Assembly (NCBI GenBank): GCA_000708835.1
Contig: DF237263.1
Span: 1-64,000 of the forward strand
Direction: 5' to 3'
From: Klebsormidium nitens
Taxonomy: Eukaryota; Streptophyta; Klebsormidiophyceae; Klebsormidiales; Klebsormidiaceae
Length of the DNA stretch: 64,000 nt
This document shows, one piece after another, positions 36,401 through 49,095 of the stretch. The notes under the pieces are model-generated. The model had not been told where the DNA came from. It did not search any database and was given only the letters and a program-made list of their open reading frames with translations. A program made the position numbers and the translations under genes. Within the stretch, counting starts at the first letter, position 1; each line of letters starts with the position of its first letter.

Positions 36401-39400
36401 AACCGAATCTCCGCCACCTGTCTCTCCAGGGTATCATGCTCCAGCCGGCCGCGTCGCTCCCCGCGGCCGGCCCGCCGGCCGCCAAGTCGCACGTGCGGCT
36501 GTGGGCGCACGAGGTTTTGCGCGTCTTCTACGACCGCCTGGTAGATGACGTGGACCGCACGTGGCTGCTGACGCACATGAAGGAGATGGTCAAGAATCAC
36601 TTTGGGTTCGGGTTTGAGGACCTCTTTGGGCACCTCAGGCAAGGGGAGGGCGGGGAGATTGGCGCGCAAGAGATGCGGAGGTGAGACTTTGAGCGGACTC
36701 TCACTTGATCGTGGACGTTAGGAAGGGCTATACCTCGGACGGCATTGCGAACTTGCCGTACATGCTTGAACAAGTCTTCAACAGATATTGTTTGGTCTCC
36801 TTGTGATTCCTCTGTGATTCCGTAGCTGTAAGTTTAGGCGGTTACGGTGGGACAATCCCTTCTCAACTCCTTTTGTAGCTGATATCATCGCAAAAGACAT
36901 GCCCTCTTTCCTGATATCAACCGATAAAAGAAACTCCAGCGCCTAGTCCGCAGTGTCAGAGGCTCAACTCAAGCTGAATTATGCCCCAGTCGATGACCCA
37001 AAAAGGTGCACGCGCTCACACTCTCTGCGCGCGCGCAGGTGCTTCTTCGGCGACTACGCCGACTCGACCGCCGAGCCCGAAGCCCGGCAGTACCAGGAAG
37101 TGTCCGACGTCCCCAAACTGCTGACCACCATGGAAGAGTATCTCATGGATTTCAACGGTACCAGCAAGCGGCCGATGAACCTCGCGATCTTCCTGTTTGC
37201 GGTGGAGCACATTTCGCGCATATGCCGGCTCCTGAAGCAGCCGGGGGGGCATATGCTGCTGGTGGGAGTGGGGGGGTCGGGGCGGCAGAGCCTGACGCGG
37301 CTCGCGGCGCACATCGCGGGCATGGAGGTGCACCAGGTGAGGGTTTGGGGGGTTTAAGGCGCTTGCGGCCGCGGTGTTGAGGCGGCTTGTTCGCTTTGCG
37401 GGCTTTCTGTTATTTTGCGCTTCCAAGGGGCCTTGAATTTCCAGCAATGGCCGAACTGAGTGTTTTTAGAGTTTTCTTAAGAGTCCTTCTGTACAGCTGC
37501 CGTATTTGTCATCACAAAGAAGGTTCAGCTTTGAGATTTCCATCTCAACGTTTCTGGACATTCTGAAATTCCTAATCAAGGACGGCTCAAGTTAACCAGA
37601 GGATCGGAAGCTCTTTGGGTGTATTCAATCATCCATTTGCGGCTGCCGAACAGGCTAAAATCAAAAGCCCTTTGAGTCAATGCAGAGTATGAAGGCAAAC
37701 AAGAGGTTTTTCAGCGCTTGCTTAAGGCGAGATCCATACGTCTTGGTGGAGATCAGCTACAGGTGAGTTGCATCACTAAAGCTACCCAAATCCTCCACTA
37801 TCTAAAAGAGTCGAATTGCAAGTCCACATTGACACAGGTGGAGATCAGCAAGAGCTACACGTGAGTCGGATCAGGAAGCTGCCTGTTCCACTCACTTGCT
37901 CAGGAACTCAAACTGGAGTTTGAATTGACAGGTAGAGATTAGCAAGAGCTACACGCGCGTGGAGTGGCGCGAGGACCTGAAGAAGATGCTGCGGCGCGCG
38001 GGCGCGGAGGGCCACCCCGGGGTGTTCCTCTTCAGCGACACGCAGATCAAGGACGAGGCGTTCGTGGAGGACATCAATAACATCCTCAACTCGGGAGAGG
38101 TGAGAATGTTTCAAAGAGATCAGTCATGTGGCGAGCAGAAAACCAATACACGGTATTGGCGCAAAAGCCGTGTGCAAAACTTTAGAGATGATGCGTTTTT
38201 CGAAGCCTGCAGGTTTGCGATTTCTGCGGCTGACATAGCCTGGTTCTTCTTGCTTATGTTGGTTCAGTGCGCTAAGCTTCGACGCTTTGTTTGGCCATTC
38301 TCCCATCTTGAGATGGTGTGAGGAGATTGGAGGTGAGTTCTACATCCGTAGAGCTATGATCAATGGGGTATCAGAAAGAAGCTGCAAGGATATGGCTGTA
38401 TGGAACAGTATAACGCGTAACTTAAGAGCCAAGGACTTACATGCTTTACCTTGAATCTTTTCGGAACAGCGCACACTCAAAGCTCAATTTTTCAGTACCT
38501 TGCCTTCCTCCCAGGTGCCCAACATGTTCCCCAACGACGAGAAGGCCCAGGTGCTCGAGGCGGTGCGCCCGATCGCGGCCGCGCTCGGCAAAACCCTGGA
38601 AACCCCGACCGAGCTGTGGGCGTTCTTCACCGCCCAGTGCCAGCAGAAGCTGCACATCATGCTGTGCATGAGCCCGGTCGGAGACGCCTTCCGCGACCGG
38701 TTGAGGCAGTACCCGAGCCTCGTCAACTGCTGCACCATCGACTGGTTCCAGGTCCGTAAATCCCGCCAGCCAAAGGGCTCTTTATGGGCTTCTGCCTCTT
38801 GAAAGCTTCGCCCTGTAAAGTTTTACTCTTGTCTTGTCTTGTCTGAAATCATCAACGTCGGCTTTGAGGGTTGAATCTTTTCCCTATTTCATGGGTCTTG
38901 TTTCAGTGTAACTTGCTCCCTCCTACCGCTTTCTTGCCCAATTAGGTAGGCTTTACTCCTGACGATTTCCAGCGATTAATCGCGCGCAGAATAGCGCTGA
39001 CATCACCACTATTAACGGGATCAAAACTCTAGAACCGTAACGACATCCCTATAAGCTCCCTACCTATCAAACCAACAGATCTATCGAGCAGACGCGCTCG
39101 CCTTTACAAGCCAGCCCTTCAGAAGCCAGATTGGATTCCTTCAAAACCCTCCATAAACTTACTTTCAACCTTTCCGTGACCCTCCATAACGTCTCCTTAA
39201 CCCTCGCTTAACCCCGCAGGCCTGGCCCGAAGACGCGCTCGAGGCCGTCGCGCACAAGTTTTTGGGCGAGACGTCGGGGCTGGACCAGAAGATGCGTCCG
39301 GCGATCGTCCGCATCTGCAAGGCCTTCCACGAGAGCGTCCGGATCTACAGCGAGAAGTTTAAGCAGGACCTGGGCCGGCACAACTATCTGACGCCCACCA

Positions 39401-42400
39401 GTTACCTGGAGCTGCTGGCGACCTTCCAGAGCCTGCTGCAGGTAAAGGGTCGCCCTTCCTTTAGTCTTCGCACAACTGGTCGGTGATTAAAAGCGGTCAA
39501 GAGTTGATTCATTATGCTTCCAAGGGGACTTTCCTGAGTAGTCTGAAACGGTATCCACAGAAAGCGTTGCATCAATCAGACCCTCGAAAACCCTCCACTT
39601 TTTATTCACTTCGCTTACGTACACGACAAAACGATCCCTGGAGCAGGAATTCTGTGCAGCAATAAAAGCCCTTGCAACCAGGAATCCTGAGGAGAAACCG
39701 TTTTCTTCTGCGATTTGGCCGCGACCGCCCTGAGTTGCTTTACCCGATTTTCACCACAATCTGCAAAACAACTTTGAGATCAATGATAAGAAGAGTCAAG
39801 AAGCAAGCCTGGGTCTTCCATCCATTCTTCAGGCGAAGCAAGCGGAGAAGCTGAAGCTCAAGGGGCGGTACGAGGTGGGCCTGGAGAAGCTAAGCAGCAG
39901 CGCGGTCCAGGTGGCGCAGATGCAGGGCGAGCTCACGGACCTCAAGCCCAAGCTCATCCAAACGGTGCGTCGACTTGAGCATTTCGGTTTCCTTGGAGGT
40001 TATTGAGATCACTGCACTTTCTGTGATGCAATTTCGCAGAAGCCCTGAAAGGACTGTAGCCCCAAGCGCATTCAAACATGAAGGCGTCTTGAGCACCTCA
40101 GACCCCGCATAACCTTGTCAAGGGTGACGTCTGTGGTTCTTGAGCTTAGGAAGCCGGAAACGAAAGCTTTTCATTGAAATTACCATCTGCTTGTGCAGGT
40201 TCTCAGTTGCAAGGGGTTCAATTCCAGACCAATTTCGGGAATCGTAAAGCTCGCGAAGGTCTTTAACTGAAACCTCGTCCAGGAGAGCAACGCGAAAGTG
40301 TGAGAATCACCGGGGCAAGTGAGCAGCGCGACGAGGAGGACGTGTGCGCACGGGCTCAATTCATCACAGTGCTGCGACATTTCTAATCATAATGAACCCT
40401 AATCTGGCTCGCAGGTCGCGGGGCAAGTGTCCCAGCGCGACGAGGAAGACGCGAGCGAGCAGGCCGGGCATTTTGATAACCCGAATATGCGCGCATCAGT
40501 TCTGATCGAGCTCGCTTAAAAGATCTTGAATATGCTCGCAGGTCGCGGAATTCGAGGAGCTGATATCGCGCGTCGAGAAAGAGAAGCGCGAAATAGTACT
40601 TGAGCCGAAGAAAGCGATTGTGCAGCGCGACGAGGAAGACGCATACGCAAAGTCCTGGCAGAAATAATATAAACATAGAACTTGTTTTCAATCTGCAGGT
40701 GGCAGAAGTCGAAGAACTTATGGCGCGCGTCGAGAAAGAGAAGCGCGAAGTAGTAGAGCCCACAAAAGCGATCGTGCAGCGCGACGAGGAAGACGCGAGC
40801 GCGCAGGCCGCGCACTCTCACTTCGTACAGGAATCCTAAATACCGCGCACCCAAGCCCTTATTTTAACCGGTCGTTCAAGCCGGATTGCGCGCGCAGGTC
40901 GCGGAAGTCGAGGAGCTGATGGCGCGCGTCGAGAAAGAAAAGCGCGAAGTGGTCGAGCCCACAAAAGCGATCGTGCAGCGCGACGAGGAAGACGCGAGCG
41001 CGCAGGCCGCGGACGCGAAGGCGATCAAGGACGAGTGCGAGGGCGCGCTCGCGCTCGCGATGCCGATCCTGGAGGAAGCGCTCGCCGCTCTAGATACGCT
41101 CAGCCCGAACGATATTAATTACGTGAAGAAGCTGAGCAACCCCCCCGGAGCGGTGAAGCTGGTGATGGAGGCGGTGTGCGTCATCCTGGATGTGAAACCG
41201 GCGAAGGTGAGAGAGGTTTCAACTATCCGTGGAGAAAACCGTGAAGATAACCGCAGGGTATGGCCGTTGAAGTAGTAGACTATTCCGCACATACGCAGTG
41301 TACTGTGCACATACAGCTATTGAACATTTGTTTTCTCAAGAAATCAGCCACGATAATCGACATTTGTGGCATATCAGAACGAAACTGTTTGCCCATCTAA
41401 ACAGATTCTGATGCCTATCACAACGGCCATTTGGGTCTACTGTTGCCTTTTCGTTCCACCCCTTGCATTCAACCTTTAAAGAAATACGGCAATCTTACGT
41501 CCAGCATCAGGGTGCACAGGCAAGCGCGTCTAGATGCCATCTTTCCGAAAGCGACAGCTTTTCTCGACTTGCTTGTACTTACTTTCTTGAGTCCCTTTTC
41601 GCGGATTCCTAGAACCCGTTTTCGATTGCGTACGTCTCGCGCGCGCGCAGATCCCCGACGGCAAGGGCGGCTCCGTGCTCGACTACTGGAAGCCCAGCGT
41701 CGCGCTTCTGAACGACAAGGACTTTTTGGGCAACCTCAAGACGTACGACAAGGACAACATCAACCCCAAAATCATCGCGCGCATCCGAAAAGAGTACACG
41801 AGCAATCCGGAATTCACGCCGGAGCGCGCGGCGAACGCGAGCGCGGCCGCGGAGGGGCTGTGCAAGTGGGTGACGGCCATGGACAAGTACGACGCCGTCG
41901 CAAAGGTGCGCGCGCACGAGCTTGATTTGCTTTTGCTGGGAAAAACGTGTCGGGTAGTTATCCTCAATAGAGAGGTTTCAGAGTGAGTCCCGCCATTAGT
42001 GTTGTGGACTTTGCGGAGGGGCTGTGCAAGTGGGTGACGGCCGTGGACAAGTACGACGCCGGAGCGAAGGTGCGCGCGCGCGAGTTGCCTTTGGCTCTTT
42101 GCTGGAAAGAAGCATTTTGTTGTTTCCAGTAATTTCTCTAGAGTAAGCTGTTCAGGGCGGCTTGAATTGAAATTCACTTCGAATATTGGGTTGACCAGCT
42201 TCATTCAACTTACTCGGGTCAGTCGATGAGCCGCCTGAACGTCTCAGGTTGCAGGGTCCTACATCAGAGCTCTTGAAACCTCTTCGCAACCCAGATTCAG
42301 GCACAAGAAGCTGACGAGCGTTTCCGCAACGAAACTACAAGGCGCTTTGTTAGATTTGAACGGAAAAAGCGCAAAAACCGGAATTCAACTCAAATCTAGC

Positions 42401-45400
42401 GTACGTAGACCTTCCGTCCTCCAAGCGCTAAATCTATACTTATTCGTTTCAGGTGGTAGCGCCCAAGAAGGCCGCGCTCCAGATCGCGGAGGACAAGTAC
42501 GAGACGGTCATGGTGGGGCTCCGCGCGAAGCAGGCGGAACTGAAGGCGATCCTGGACAAGCTGGCCGGAATGGAAGCGGAACTGGAGGTCAACATGCGCA
42601 AAAAGGAGCAGCTGCAGGTAAGATGACGGGCGGCCGTTCCATCAAGGCGCAACACGTTCGTCAAGTCTTTTGATGCTTTCTGACGGGTTATTGGTTCTGC
42701 GCTGTTATTCACCTAGAGATTGTGGGGCTGAAGAAGACGCCGATGCGCCAGCTCTGTTCCAGACAACTAGTTGCACGATAACCCAAAGACCTGAGTTTAT
42801 GTATCTAACCAAGTACAAGCGATAAAGAAGTAAGGGGCAAATCTCCAAGCACAAGCCTGTTTAAGAGTCGGTACCGAAGCTCCGATCAAGCGTCAATTGG
42901 AAAGTGTCACCATTGAGACACCTCGTGACCCTCCAGAACCTTTCACATTCCAGTATGCTCACATCATTTTTTTCTCAACTCCTACCCTCAGCACGAGGTG
43001 GAGCAGTGCACGGTGAAACTAGAGCGGGCGGAGCAGCTGATCGGCGGGCTGGGCGGCGAGAAGACGCGCTGGACCGCGGCCGCGGAGGAGCTGGGCGCGG
43101 AGTACGACAACCTGACCGGGGACATGCTCGTCGCGGCAGGGGTGGTGTCGTACCTGGGGGCGTTCACGGCCGGGTGAGTGCACCGGGCTACCCCGTTCTA
43201 AGGATGGGGGGTCTTTTACAGTCTCATTCAGTGAATCTTGGACTGGGGTTACTGGCAGCTTCAAAGTGCTGCAATCCAACAACTCACGTTGTGCTTTGAC
43301 TGGCTTCAATCGACATATCAACATTGGGGATCAAGTGGAAGATTGTCGTGTAGGCCGTAGATTTAAGTCACTGCTCAAAGGCTTGACCAAGAAACGGCGA
43401 AGTAGATAGCGTGAACTAGGAAGGGAGCCACGGAAAAGGAATGCTGACTTCCAAAGCCAACTTGGTTCATCCTACTTTAAGGGCTCGGCCGATGGTGATT
43501 GTCCTGCTATGGGAGCTATTTTTCATCCATGACTTCCCAATTGTGCAGGTATCGGCAGGAGATAGTTGAGAAGTGGGTGGCGCTCTGCGCCTCGGAGCAG
43601 ATTCCCAGGTCTCCCACCTTCTCCCTTACGTCGGTTCTTGGTGACGCCGTCAAGACGCGGGAGTGGCTCATCGCTGGATTGCCGAACGATTCCTTTTCGA
43701 TCGAGAACGGGATCGTTGTTGCGAACGCGCGCAAGTGGCCACTCATGATCGATCCGCAGGGGCAGGCCAATAAGTGGGTCAAGAACATGGAGAAAAACAA
43801 TAACTTGCAGGTAAGGATTCGTCACCCATTCGGCGTCCTAGTGATTGAGCTCCCAAAATGACACCCATGATTTTCAATCTGTATTCGATCAGAGAGCTTC
43901 TGGTGCTCTCCAAAGAACTATTGATCATCGTACCTTGTATTGATGTCTCCATGATCAAATTCCAGTGATTTTGAAACATTGGGGTGACGGGTTTGCATCC
44001 TTCAGAGCCTCTTTCTCATGGCCAGAAACGAGCTTTTTGAGTAGTGCGGTTAACTCTACGGTTACTACTAACCCGCAGGTCATCAAGCTGACCGAGGGCG
44101 GGGAGTACATGCGCACGCTGGAGAATGCCATCCAGTTCGGTCTGCCGGTGCTGCTGGAAAACGTGGGAGAGGAACTGGACCCTTCGCTGGAGCCGCTTCT
44201 TCTGAAGCAGGTGCGCTATCCAAGTTCTTCTGAATGTGTTGATGGAAGTGGGACTTCTGGAAGTCCTTGATCACCCCTCCGTCGCTTCAATCTTGGCTTG
44301 GTAATTGAAAAGATCAAACCCCAACGTCTTGTCTACCTCTCCCGTCTCTCAAACTTCGGTGTGTGTCTGATCATTCGTCGGACCTTTCGTCATTTCGAAC
44401 CCCGTCTCCAGCCTTGCAAAGCTTCTTCAATCATGCCACGATGTGCAAGAGGCGAATTGGTCAGAGTAAAGCTGCCCAGATCCCGCGGCCGCTCATCCGT
44501 CACCCAATTCCTCCGAAGTGAGATTCATGAAGGACGTTCTTCGGGGACACAGTCTGTTTCTTCAAGCGCGAAAAGTCACTCGTGAACCTCCTGTCAAACA
44601 AGTAGCCAGCCCTCTCCGCTCAACAAGGACCCGTTTCAATTCCGTTCAGGTTTTCAAGGTGGGCGGCGTTCCGTGCATCCGGCTGGGCGACTCGACGATC
44701 GAGTACTCCTCCGACTTCCGCTTCTACATCACCACCAAGCTGCGGAACCCGCACTACCTGCCGGAAACCGCCGTCAAAGTGACGCTACTTAACTTTATGA
44801 TCACGAAAGAGGGGCTGAGCGATCAACTCTTAGGCGTGGTAGTCGCGAAAGAACGGCCGGATTTGGAAGCCCAGAAGAACGAGTTGGTGGTTCAAGGGGC
44901 GGAAAACAAGCGGAAGTTGAAAGAGTTGGAGGATCAGATTCTGGAAGTGTTGTCCAGTTCGGAGGGCAATATTCTGGAGGACGAGACGGCGATCCGGGTA
45001 ATTAGTGAGGCGAAGGCTGTGGGGAACGACATTGCGGAGAAGCAGGTGGGTTGATTTATCGTATTTTGGCTGTGGTCCTGGAAAGTGAGGCTCCAGCTTT
45101 TTGCTTTCGTGATATTATCGACAACCTTTTGAACCCTTTGTCTGTTCGGCTGTTTTTGGTTTCACATCTGTACCGTGTTCAGAGGTTTGACGTGACTGCA
45201 GATAAGATCGTGGCAACTGTTTCACGTAGAATGGGCGTTTTCAATCTTTATCTTTTTCTATCGTGGGTCTTCTTGCACCGTTCTCTACTTTTCTGTATCT
45301 TTGGTAGAGGACACTTCAAAAGGTCACTTAAACGTGGAAAGCAATGCGTTCCTCCATTAGAGTATGTCCAAGAAGCTGTGTTAAGGAGGAACCTGCTGAA

Positions 45401-48400
45401 CGGTTGTTTTTTCCTTTCCAGGTGCTCGCAGAGCAGACGGAGAAGAACATCGACAGCGCGCGGCGCGCGTACAAACCCTGCGGCGACTACGGCGCGACGC
45501 TCTTCTTCTGCATCACCGATCTCGCCAACATCGAGCCCATGTACCAGTACAGCCTCCCCTGGTTCGTCAACCTATTCGTCGGCTCGATCGCCGCGAGCGC
45601 GCGCGCGGACGACGTCAGCGCGCGCCTGGAATCCATCCACGCGCACTTCACGTACGCGCTCTACTGCAACGTCTGCCGGAGTTTGTTCGAGAAGGATAAG
45701 CTATTGTTCGCGTTCCTGCTGACGTCGCGCATCATGGGCGCGCGCGGCGAGGTCGACGGCGCGGAGCTCATGTTCCTGATGACGGGCACGTGCGGCGTCG
45801 CGGCCGCGGCCGCGGGCACGCCGGCGGCCGGCGAGAACCCCGCGCCCGCGTGGCTGCAGGAGAAGGCCTGGGGCGAGCTGTGCACGCTCGCGCGCCTGCC
45901 GGCGTTCGCGGACGTGCCGGCGTCCGTGAAGGAGTCGCCGGACGGGTGAGAAAGGCCTCACGGAATCTGGTCATTCGAATCACGACCGTAAAATCTTTCT
46001 GGTGCCAGGTGTTACCGGTCGGTCCTGAGGTTTAATGCATCTACATTCTTCCGAGTCGGCATAGATACCGAGCAACACCGTTCTGAATAGGTCTCGAGCT
46101 TCGTCTACGATCAAATTTGAGAAGCCTGCTGATTTGCATGCATGTCCATGTCCGAAGACAGAAAGGATGTCTTGGGAGAATTGGGCCTCCTGTCCGCTGT
46201 TGCACGGTCCAGTCCTTATCCAGTGCCCAAAGCCTGAACATCCGAACCAGATTGCCAACAAATTTTCGTCTAGGTGGCATACAGTTTGATTCATTAATCT
46301 TTTCCAAACCAAGTTTTGATGGCGTCTATACAGCCGTTCATCTTGACGTTTTCAACGGCTGACTTTTCTCTTTCCACCTTTCTCGCTTGCTCTCCATCGT
46401 CAGTCTTCCGTCTGCTCGTTCTTCATCCTTGACTGCCTGAAACGTTGCAAACATATCTGCAACTTCCCGGGCTTCTTCCACCTCTTCTCTGACTTGGCGC
46501 TTGAAAACCCCCGCAGCTGGCGCGCCATCTACGACTCCCCCGAGCCGCACACGGTGACTCCCCCCGGTTCCCTCTCCGGGCTTCCCCTCTTCCACCGGTT
46601 ACTCCTAACCCGCTGCCTCCGCCCGGACAAAGTCGTTCCAGCCGTCCAAGACTTCGTCGCGTCGATCATGGGCCGTCGATTCGTCGAGCCGCCGCTCTTC
46701 GATCTCGCCGCGTGTTACGCCGACAGCTCCGCCACGTGTCCGCTCATCTTCGTCCTGAGCGCGGGGAGCGACCCGACGGCCGCGCTGCTGAAGTTCGCGG
46801 CCGATAAAGAGATGGCCGACAAAATCTACCCGATCTCGTTGGGCCAGGGCCAGGGCCCGAAGGCGGCCGCGATGATCGCCGACGCGGCCGCGGCCGGCGC
46901 GTGGGTGCTGCTCCAGAACTGCCACCTGGCGCCTTCCTGGATGCCCGCGCTCGAAAAGATCTGCGAGGATATTTCCACCAAGGGCGAGGTTAACCCGGCG
47001 TTCCGGTTATGGATGACCAGCTACCCTAGCCCGAAGTTCCCGGTTAGCATCCTGCAGAACGGGGTTAAGATGACTAACGAGCCGCCGAAGGGGCTCAAGG
47101 CGAACATCCGCCGGTCGTACGGGCTGGACCCGATCGCGAACGAGGACTTCTTTGGCGGGTCGAAGCGCCCCGGGCCGTTCCACCGGTTGCTCTTCGGGCT
47201 GTCGTTCTTCCATGGCGTTATCCAGGTGAGAAGCAGCTGCCTTTCGTTTGATAGACTGCTTCCCACTTGAAAACAGGCTTCGTGTAGCCGGTGTTGAACT
47301 TCTACGCTCGGCGGTTCTCCAAATGAAGTTTCAAGGACCTCCCAGTCAGATTCGGGGGGCCATACTCTTTGGAGTTATGCTGGCCTACGATAGGTCAGCA
47401 CAAAGCAGCGAAGCCCGAGAATCAACGGCCGCTCCAGTGCTTCGTACAGCGACATGGTTTTCTAGCTCTCTGTTCGCATATCCTGCTATCTCTCTAGGAC
47501 CGCGAAGATTAACGTTCTGTGATCACTTGCATACGTTACGAAGCAATCAGTTAGCGACACTCGCCTCTTTTCTCCGGTTGCTCGATTCTCGTCTTGACCG
47601 CGTCAGAACCAATCGCGAACCAATCTCGAAGGAAGTTCTGCGCACCAGTTCCGCTCTTGGCTTACTTGCCGCTCTTTGCTCGTTCCTTGGTTTCATTCTC
47701 TAAAAGCTGTGAAACCTAGCTCTTCTCGTCGTGCACGACTTTAAAGCCTGTTTCACACCTCCTGAACAGGAACGCCGCCGCTTCGGCCCGCTCGGCTGGA
47801 ACATACCCTATGGCTTCGACGACGGCGACTTACGCATAAGCGTGCGGCAGCTGCGCATGCTCTTAGAAGAAGCGCCTTCTGACGACTCCCTCCCACTCGA
47901 GGCGCTGAACTACGTAACGGGGGAGTGCAACTACGGGGGCCGCGTTACAGATGACAAGGACCGGGTTCTGCTAACCACCATCCTGCGCAACGTGTACTGT
48001 CCGGATATGCTGCGGCCGGGGTATAAGCTATCGGAGTCGGGGCTGTACTTCGCACCAGAGGCGGATACGCTATCGGGCGTGCTGGAGTACGTGGAGACGC
48101 TGCCGATCGTGCCGCAGCCGGAGGCGTTTGGGCTGCACCCGAACGCCGACATTGCAAAGGATATGAACGACACATCGCTTATGCTCGGCAGCCTGCTGGT
48201 TATCGATTCAGGGGGCGGCGGCGGCGGGAAAAAGGGGGGGGGTGCGGAAGTGGACGCAGTAGGCGCTGTGGTGCGCGACATTCTCGCGCGGCTGCCGCCC
48301 AATTTCGACATCGAAGCGTGCCAGCAAAAGTACCCGGTGCTATACGAGGAGAGCATGAATACGACGCTGGCCCAGGAGATGACGCGGTTCAATAAGCTAT

Positions 48401-49095
48401 CGGAGAAGATCCGGACGAGCCTAACGGAGATGCTAAAGGCTATCCAGGGCCTTGTGGTTATGAGCTCGGATCTAGAGACCGCGTATCGGAGCATCGCGGT
48501 GAACCAGGTCCCTGCGATGTGGGCACGTGTCAGCTATCCGAGCCTCAAGCCGCTGAACGGGTACGTGAAGGACCTGTTAGAGCGGCTAACCATGCTCCAA
48601 ACCTGGTTCGAGACGGGCAAACCCGCGGTTTACTGGATCAGCGGGTTCTTCTTCGCGCAGTCGTTCATGACGGCCGCGCTGCAGAACTACGCGCGCGTGC
48701 AAAAGGTAGCGGTCGACGAAGTCGGTTTCGATTTCGAGTTCCTAGGTATGGACCCGGGGGAATACACCGAGGGCCCCGCCGAGGGCGTTTACATCCGGGG
48801 CTTGTACCTGGAGGGCTGCGCCTGGGACCCGGTGAAGAAGCAACTGTGTGAATCGGCGCCGAAGGTGCTGCACACTTTCGCCCCGGTTATCTGGCTGAAA
48901 CCCACCCCGGTTAGCAAGATGAGCCAGTACCCGCACTACGACTGCCCGATCTACCGGACGGCGGAGCGCCGGGGGGTGCTCGCGACAACCGGGCACTCGA
49001 CCAACTTCGTGATGAAGATCCGCATGCCGACGGACAAGAAGGCGAGCCACTGGACCATGAGAGGGGTCGCAATGCTGTGCGCGCTCTCGGATTAG
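21426..49095 (+). CDS. Axonemal inner-arm (single-headed type) dynein heavy chain, complete, 33 exons
   Basis: Exons: 21426-22811, 23359-23847, 24319-24720, 25126-25541, 25859-26057, 26585-27028, 27405-27638, 28006-28257, 28732-28962, 29421-29780, 30596-30787, 31264-31543, 31866-32186, 32719-33008, 33642-34719, 35209-35348, 35656-35865, 36430-36680, 37039-37336, 37932-38099, 38515-38751, 39220-39441, 39833-39964, 40898-41206, 41651-41905, 42453-42617, 42992-43173, 43549-43810, 44079-44210, 44650-45045, 45422-45945, 46517-47225, 47770-49095. All joins keep frame: about 4,163 residues, normal for the family. Residues ~1-210 are a low-complexity extension. The tail and linker follow; P-loops are GPAGTGKT (AAA1, ~1456), GQPFSGKT (AAA2, ~1737), GPTGTGKS (AAA3, ~2098) and GVGGSGRQS (AAA4, ~2468, with Arg at the usual Lys). 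AAA1 Walker B is ACFDEFN. Exons 22-27 hold the stalk coiled coils and microtubule-binding tip; exons 32-33 hold AAA6 and the C-terminal cap ending CALSD. It drives microtubule sliding in flagella. [12 protein letters not shown] insert lies in the last exon. The DNAH3/6/7/12-like class is a guess; the exact subtype needs a tree. Confidence 0.93.
30228..30595 (+). repeat. Two tandem copies of dynein exon 11 5' edge (~175 bp units)
   Basis: Copies of the acceptor and first ~45 bases of exon 11 (CTCGCCCGGCAGTGCGTG and close variants) start at 30248 and 30418; the real exon starts at 30596, giving periods of 170 and 178. The intervening bases match too (TTCTGGATGGTCC; CCGTTCCGTTTCC before the acceptor). 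The unit is therefore exon edge plus upstream intron, triplicated in tandem. The Walker B part of the exon is not copied. Confidence 0.85.
32187..32300 (+). repeat. Minisatellite at start of dynein intron 13
   Basis: Imperfect tandem repeats of a ~10-base unit close to AGCGTCCGAA run from just after the donor, with the best-preserved copies at about 32240-32290. It has no coding role and is a plausible length-variable site. Confidence 0.75.
33480..33545 (+). repeat. Copy of dynein exon 15 5' edge with intact acceptor and open frame
   Basis: After a good acceptor (CTCCGCAG, ending 33479) the exon 15 start is repeated: [17 protein letters not shown] against [17 protein letters not shown] in the exon beginning 33642. 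The spacing is 162 bases, a multiple of three, and there is no stop between the two acceptors. Confidence 0.85.
36067..36252 (+). mobile_element. Small inverted-repeat element C in dynein intron 17
   Basis: A 186 bp element between direct repeats TCATCAAAAG (36057-36066 and 36253-36262). The inverted arms contain CTTCAATTTAGCAATAG, and each arm holds AGCAATAGTAAGC twice in tandem (period 15). The core (ACTAAAAACCTAACC, CGCTCCGCAC, AACCCACCCTAACC, TACCCGTCC) matches elements A and B, while the arms do not. It lies inside the intron between dynein exons 17 and 18 and should be removed by splicing. Confidence 0.8.
37744..37931 (+). repeat. Tandem ~94 bp copies of dynein exon 20 5' edge
   Basis: GTGGAGATCAGC(AAGAG)CTAC is found at about 37746 and 37838, before the real exon start at 37932 (GTAGAGATTAGCAAGAG). 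The spacing is about 92 and 94. The middle copy has both an acceptor (GACACAG) and a donor (GTGAGT) around a 23-base segment, so it could behave as a frame-breaking micro-exon. Confidence 0.75.
40300..40897 (+). repeat. Ladder of copies of dynein exon 24 5' edge (stalk coiled coil)
   Basis: The real exon starts at 40898. Copies with their own CAG acceptors start at 40699 (about 115 bases, nearly intact), 40542 (about 110 bases, more substitutions) and 40415 (short, with an internal deletion); a further fragment with GCGCGACGAGGA lies near 40330. Identity falls step by step with distance from the exon. The 40699 copy stays open for 47 codons and then meets a stop. Confidence 0.85.
42014..42112 (+). 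repeat. Copy of dynein exon 25 3' edge with donor
   Basis: Repeats the last ~57 bases of exon 25 ([15 protein letters not shown] region), the donor GTGCGCGCGC and about 40 bases of the intron that follows. It sits ~165 bases downstream of the original in the same intron. Coding identity is very high (a few substitutions). Confidence 0.85.

Noticed and set aside
40699..40840. Dynein exon 24 copy as a mutually exclusive exon
   Set aside because: It has an acceptor but no convincing donor before its stop codon, and lacks the second half of the real exon.
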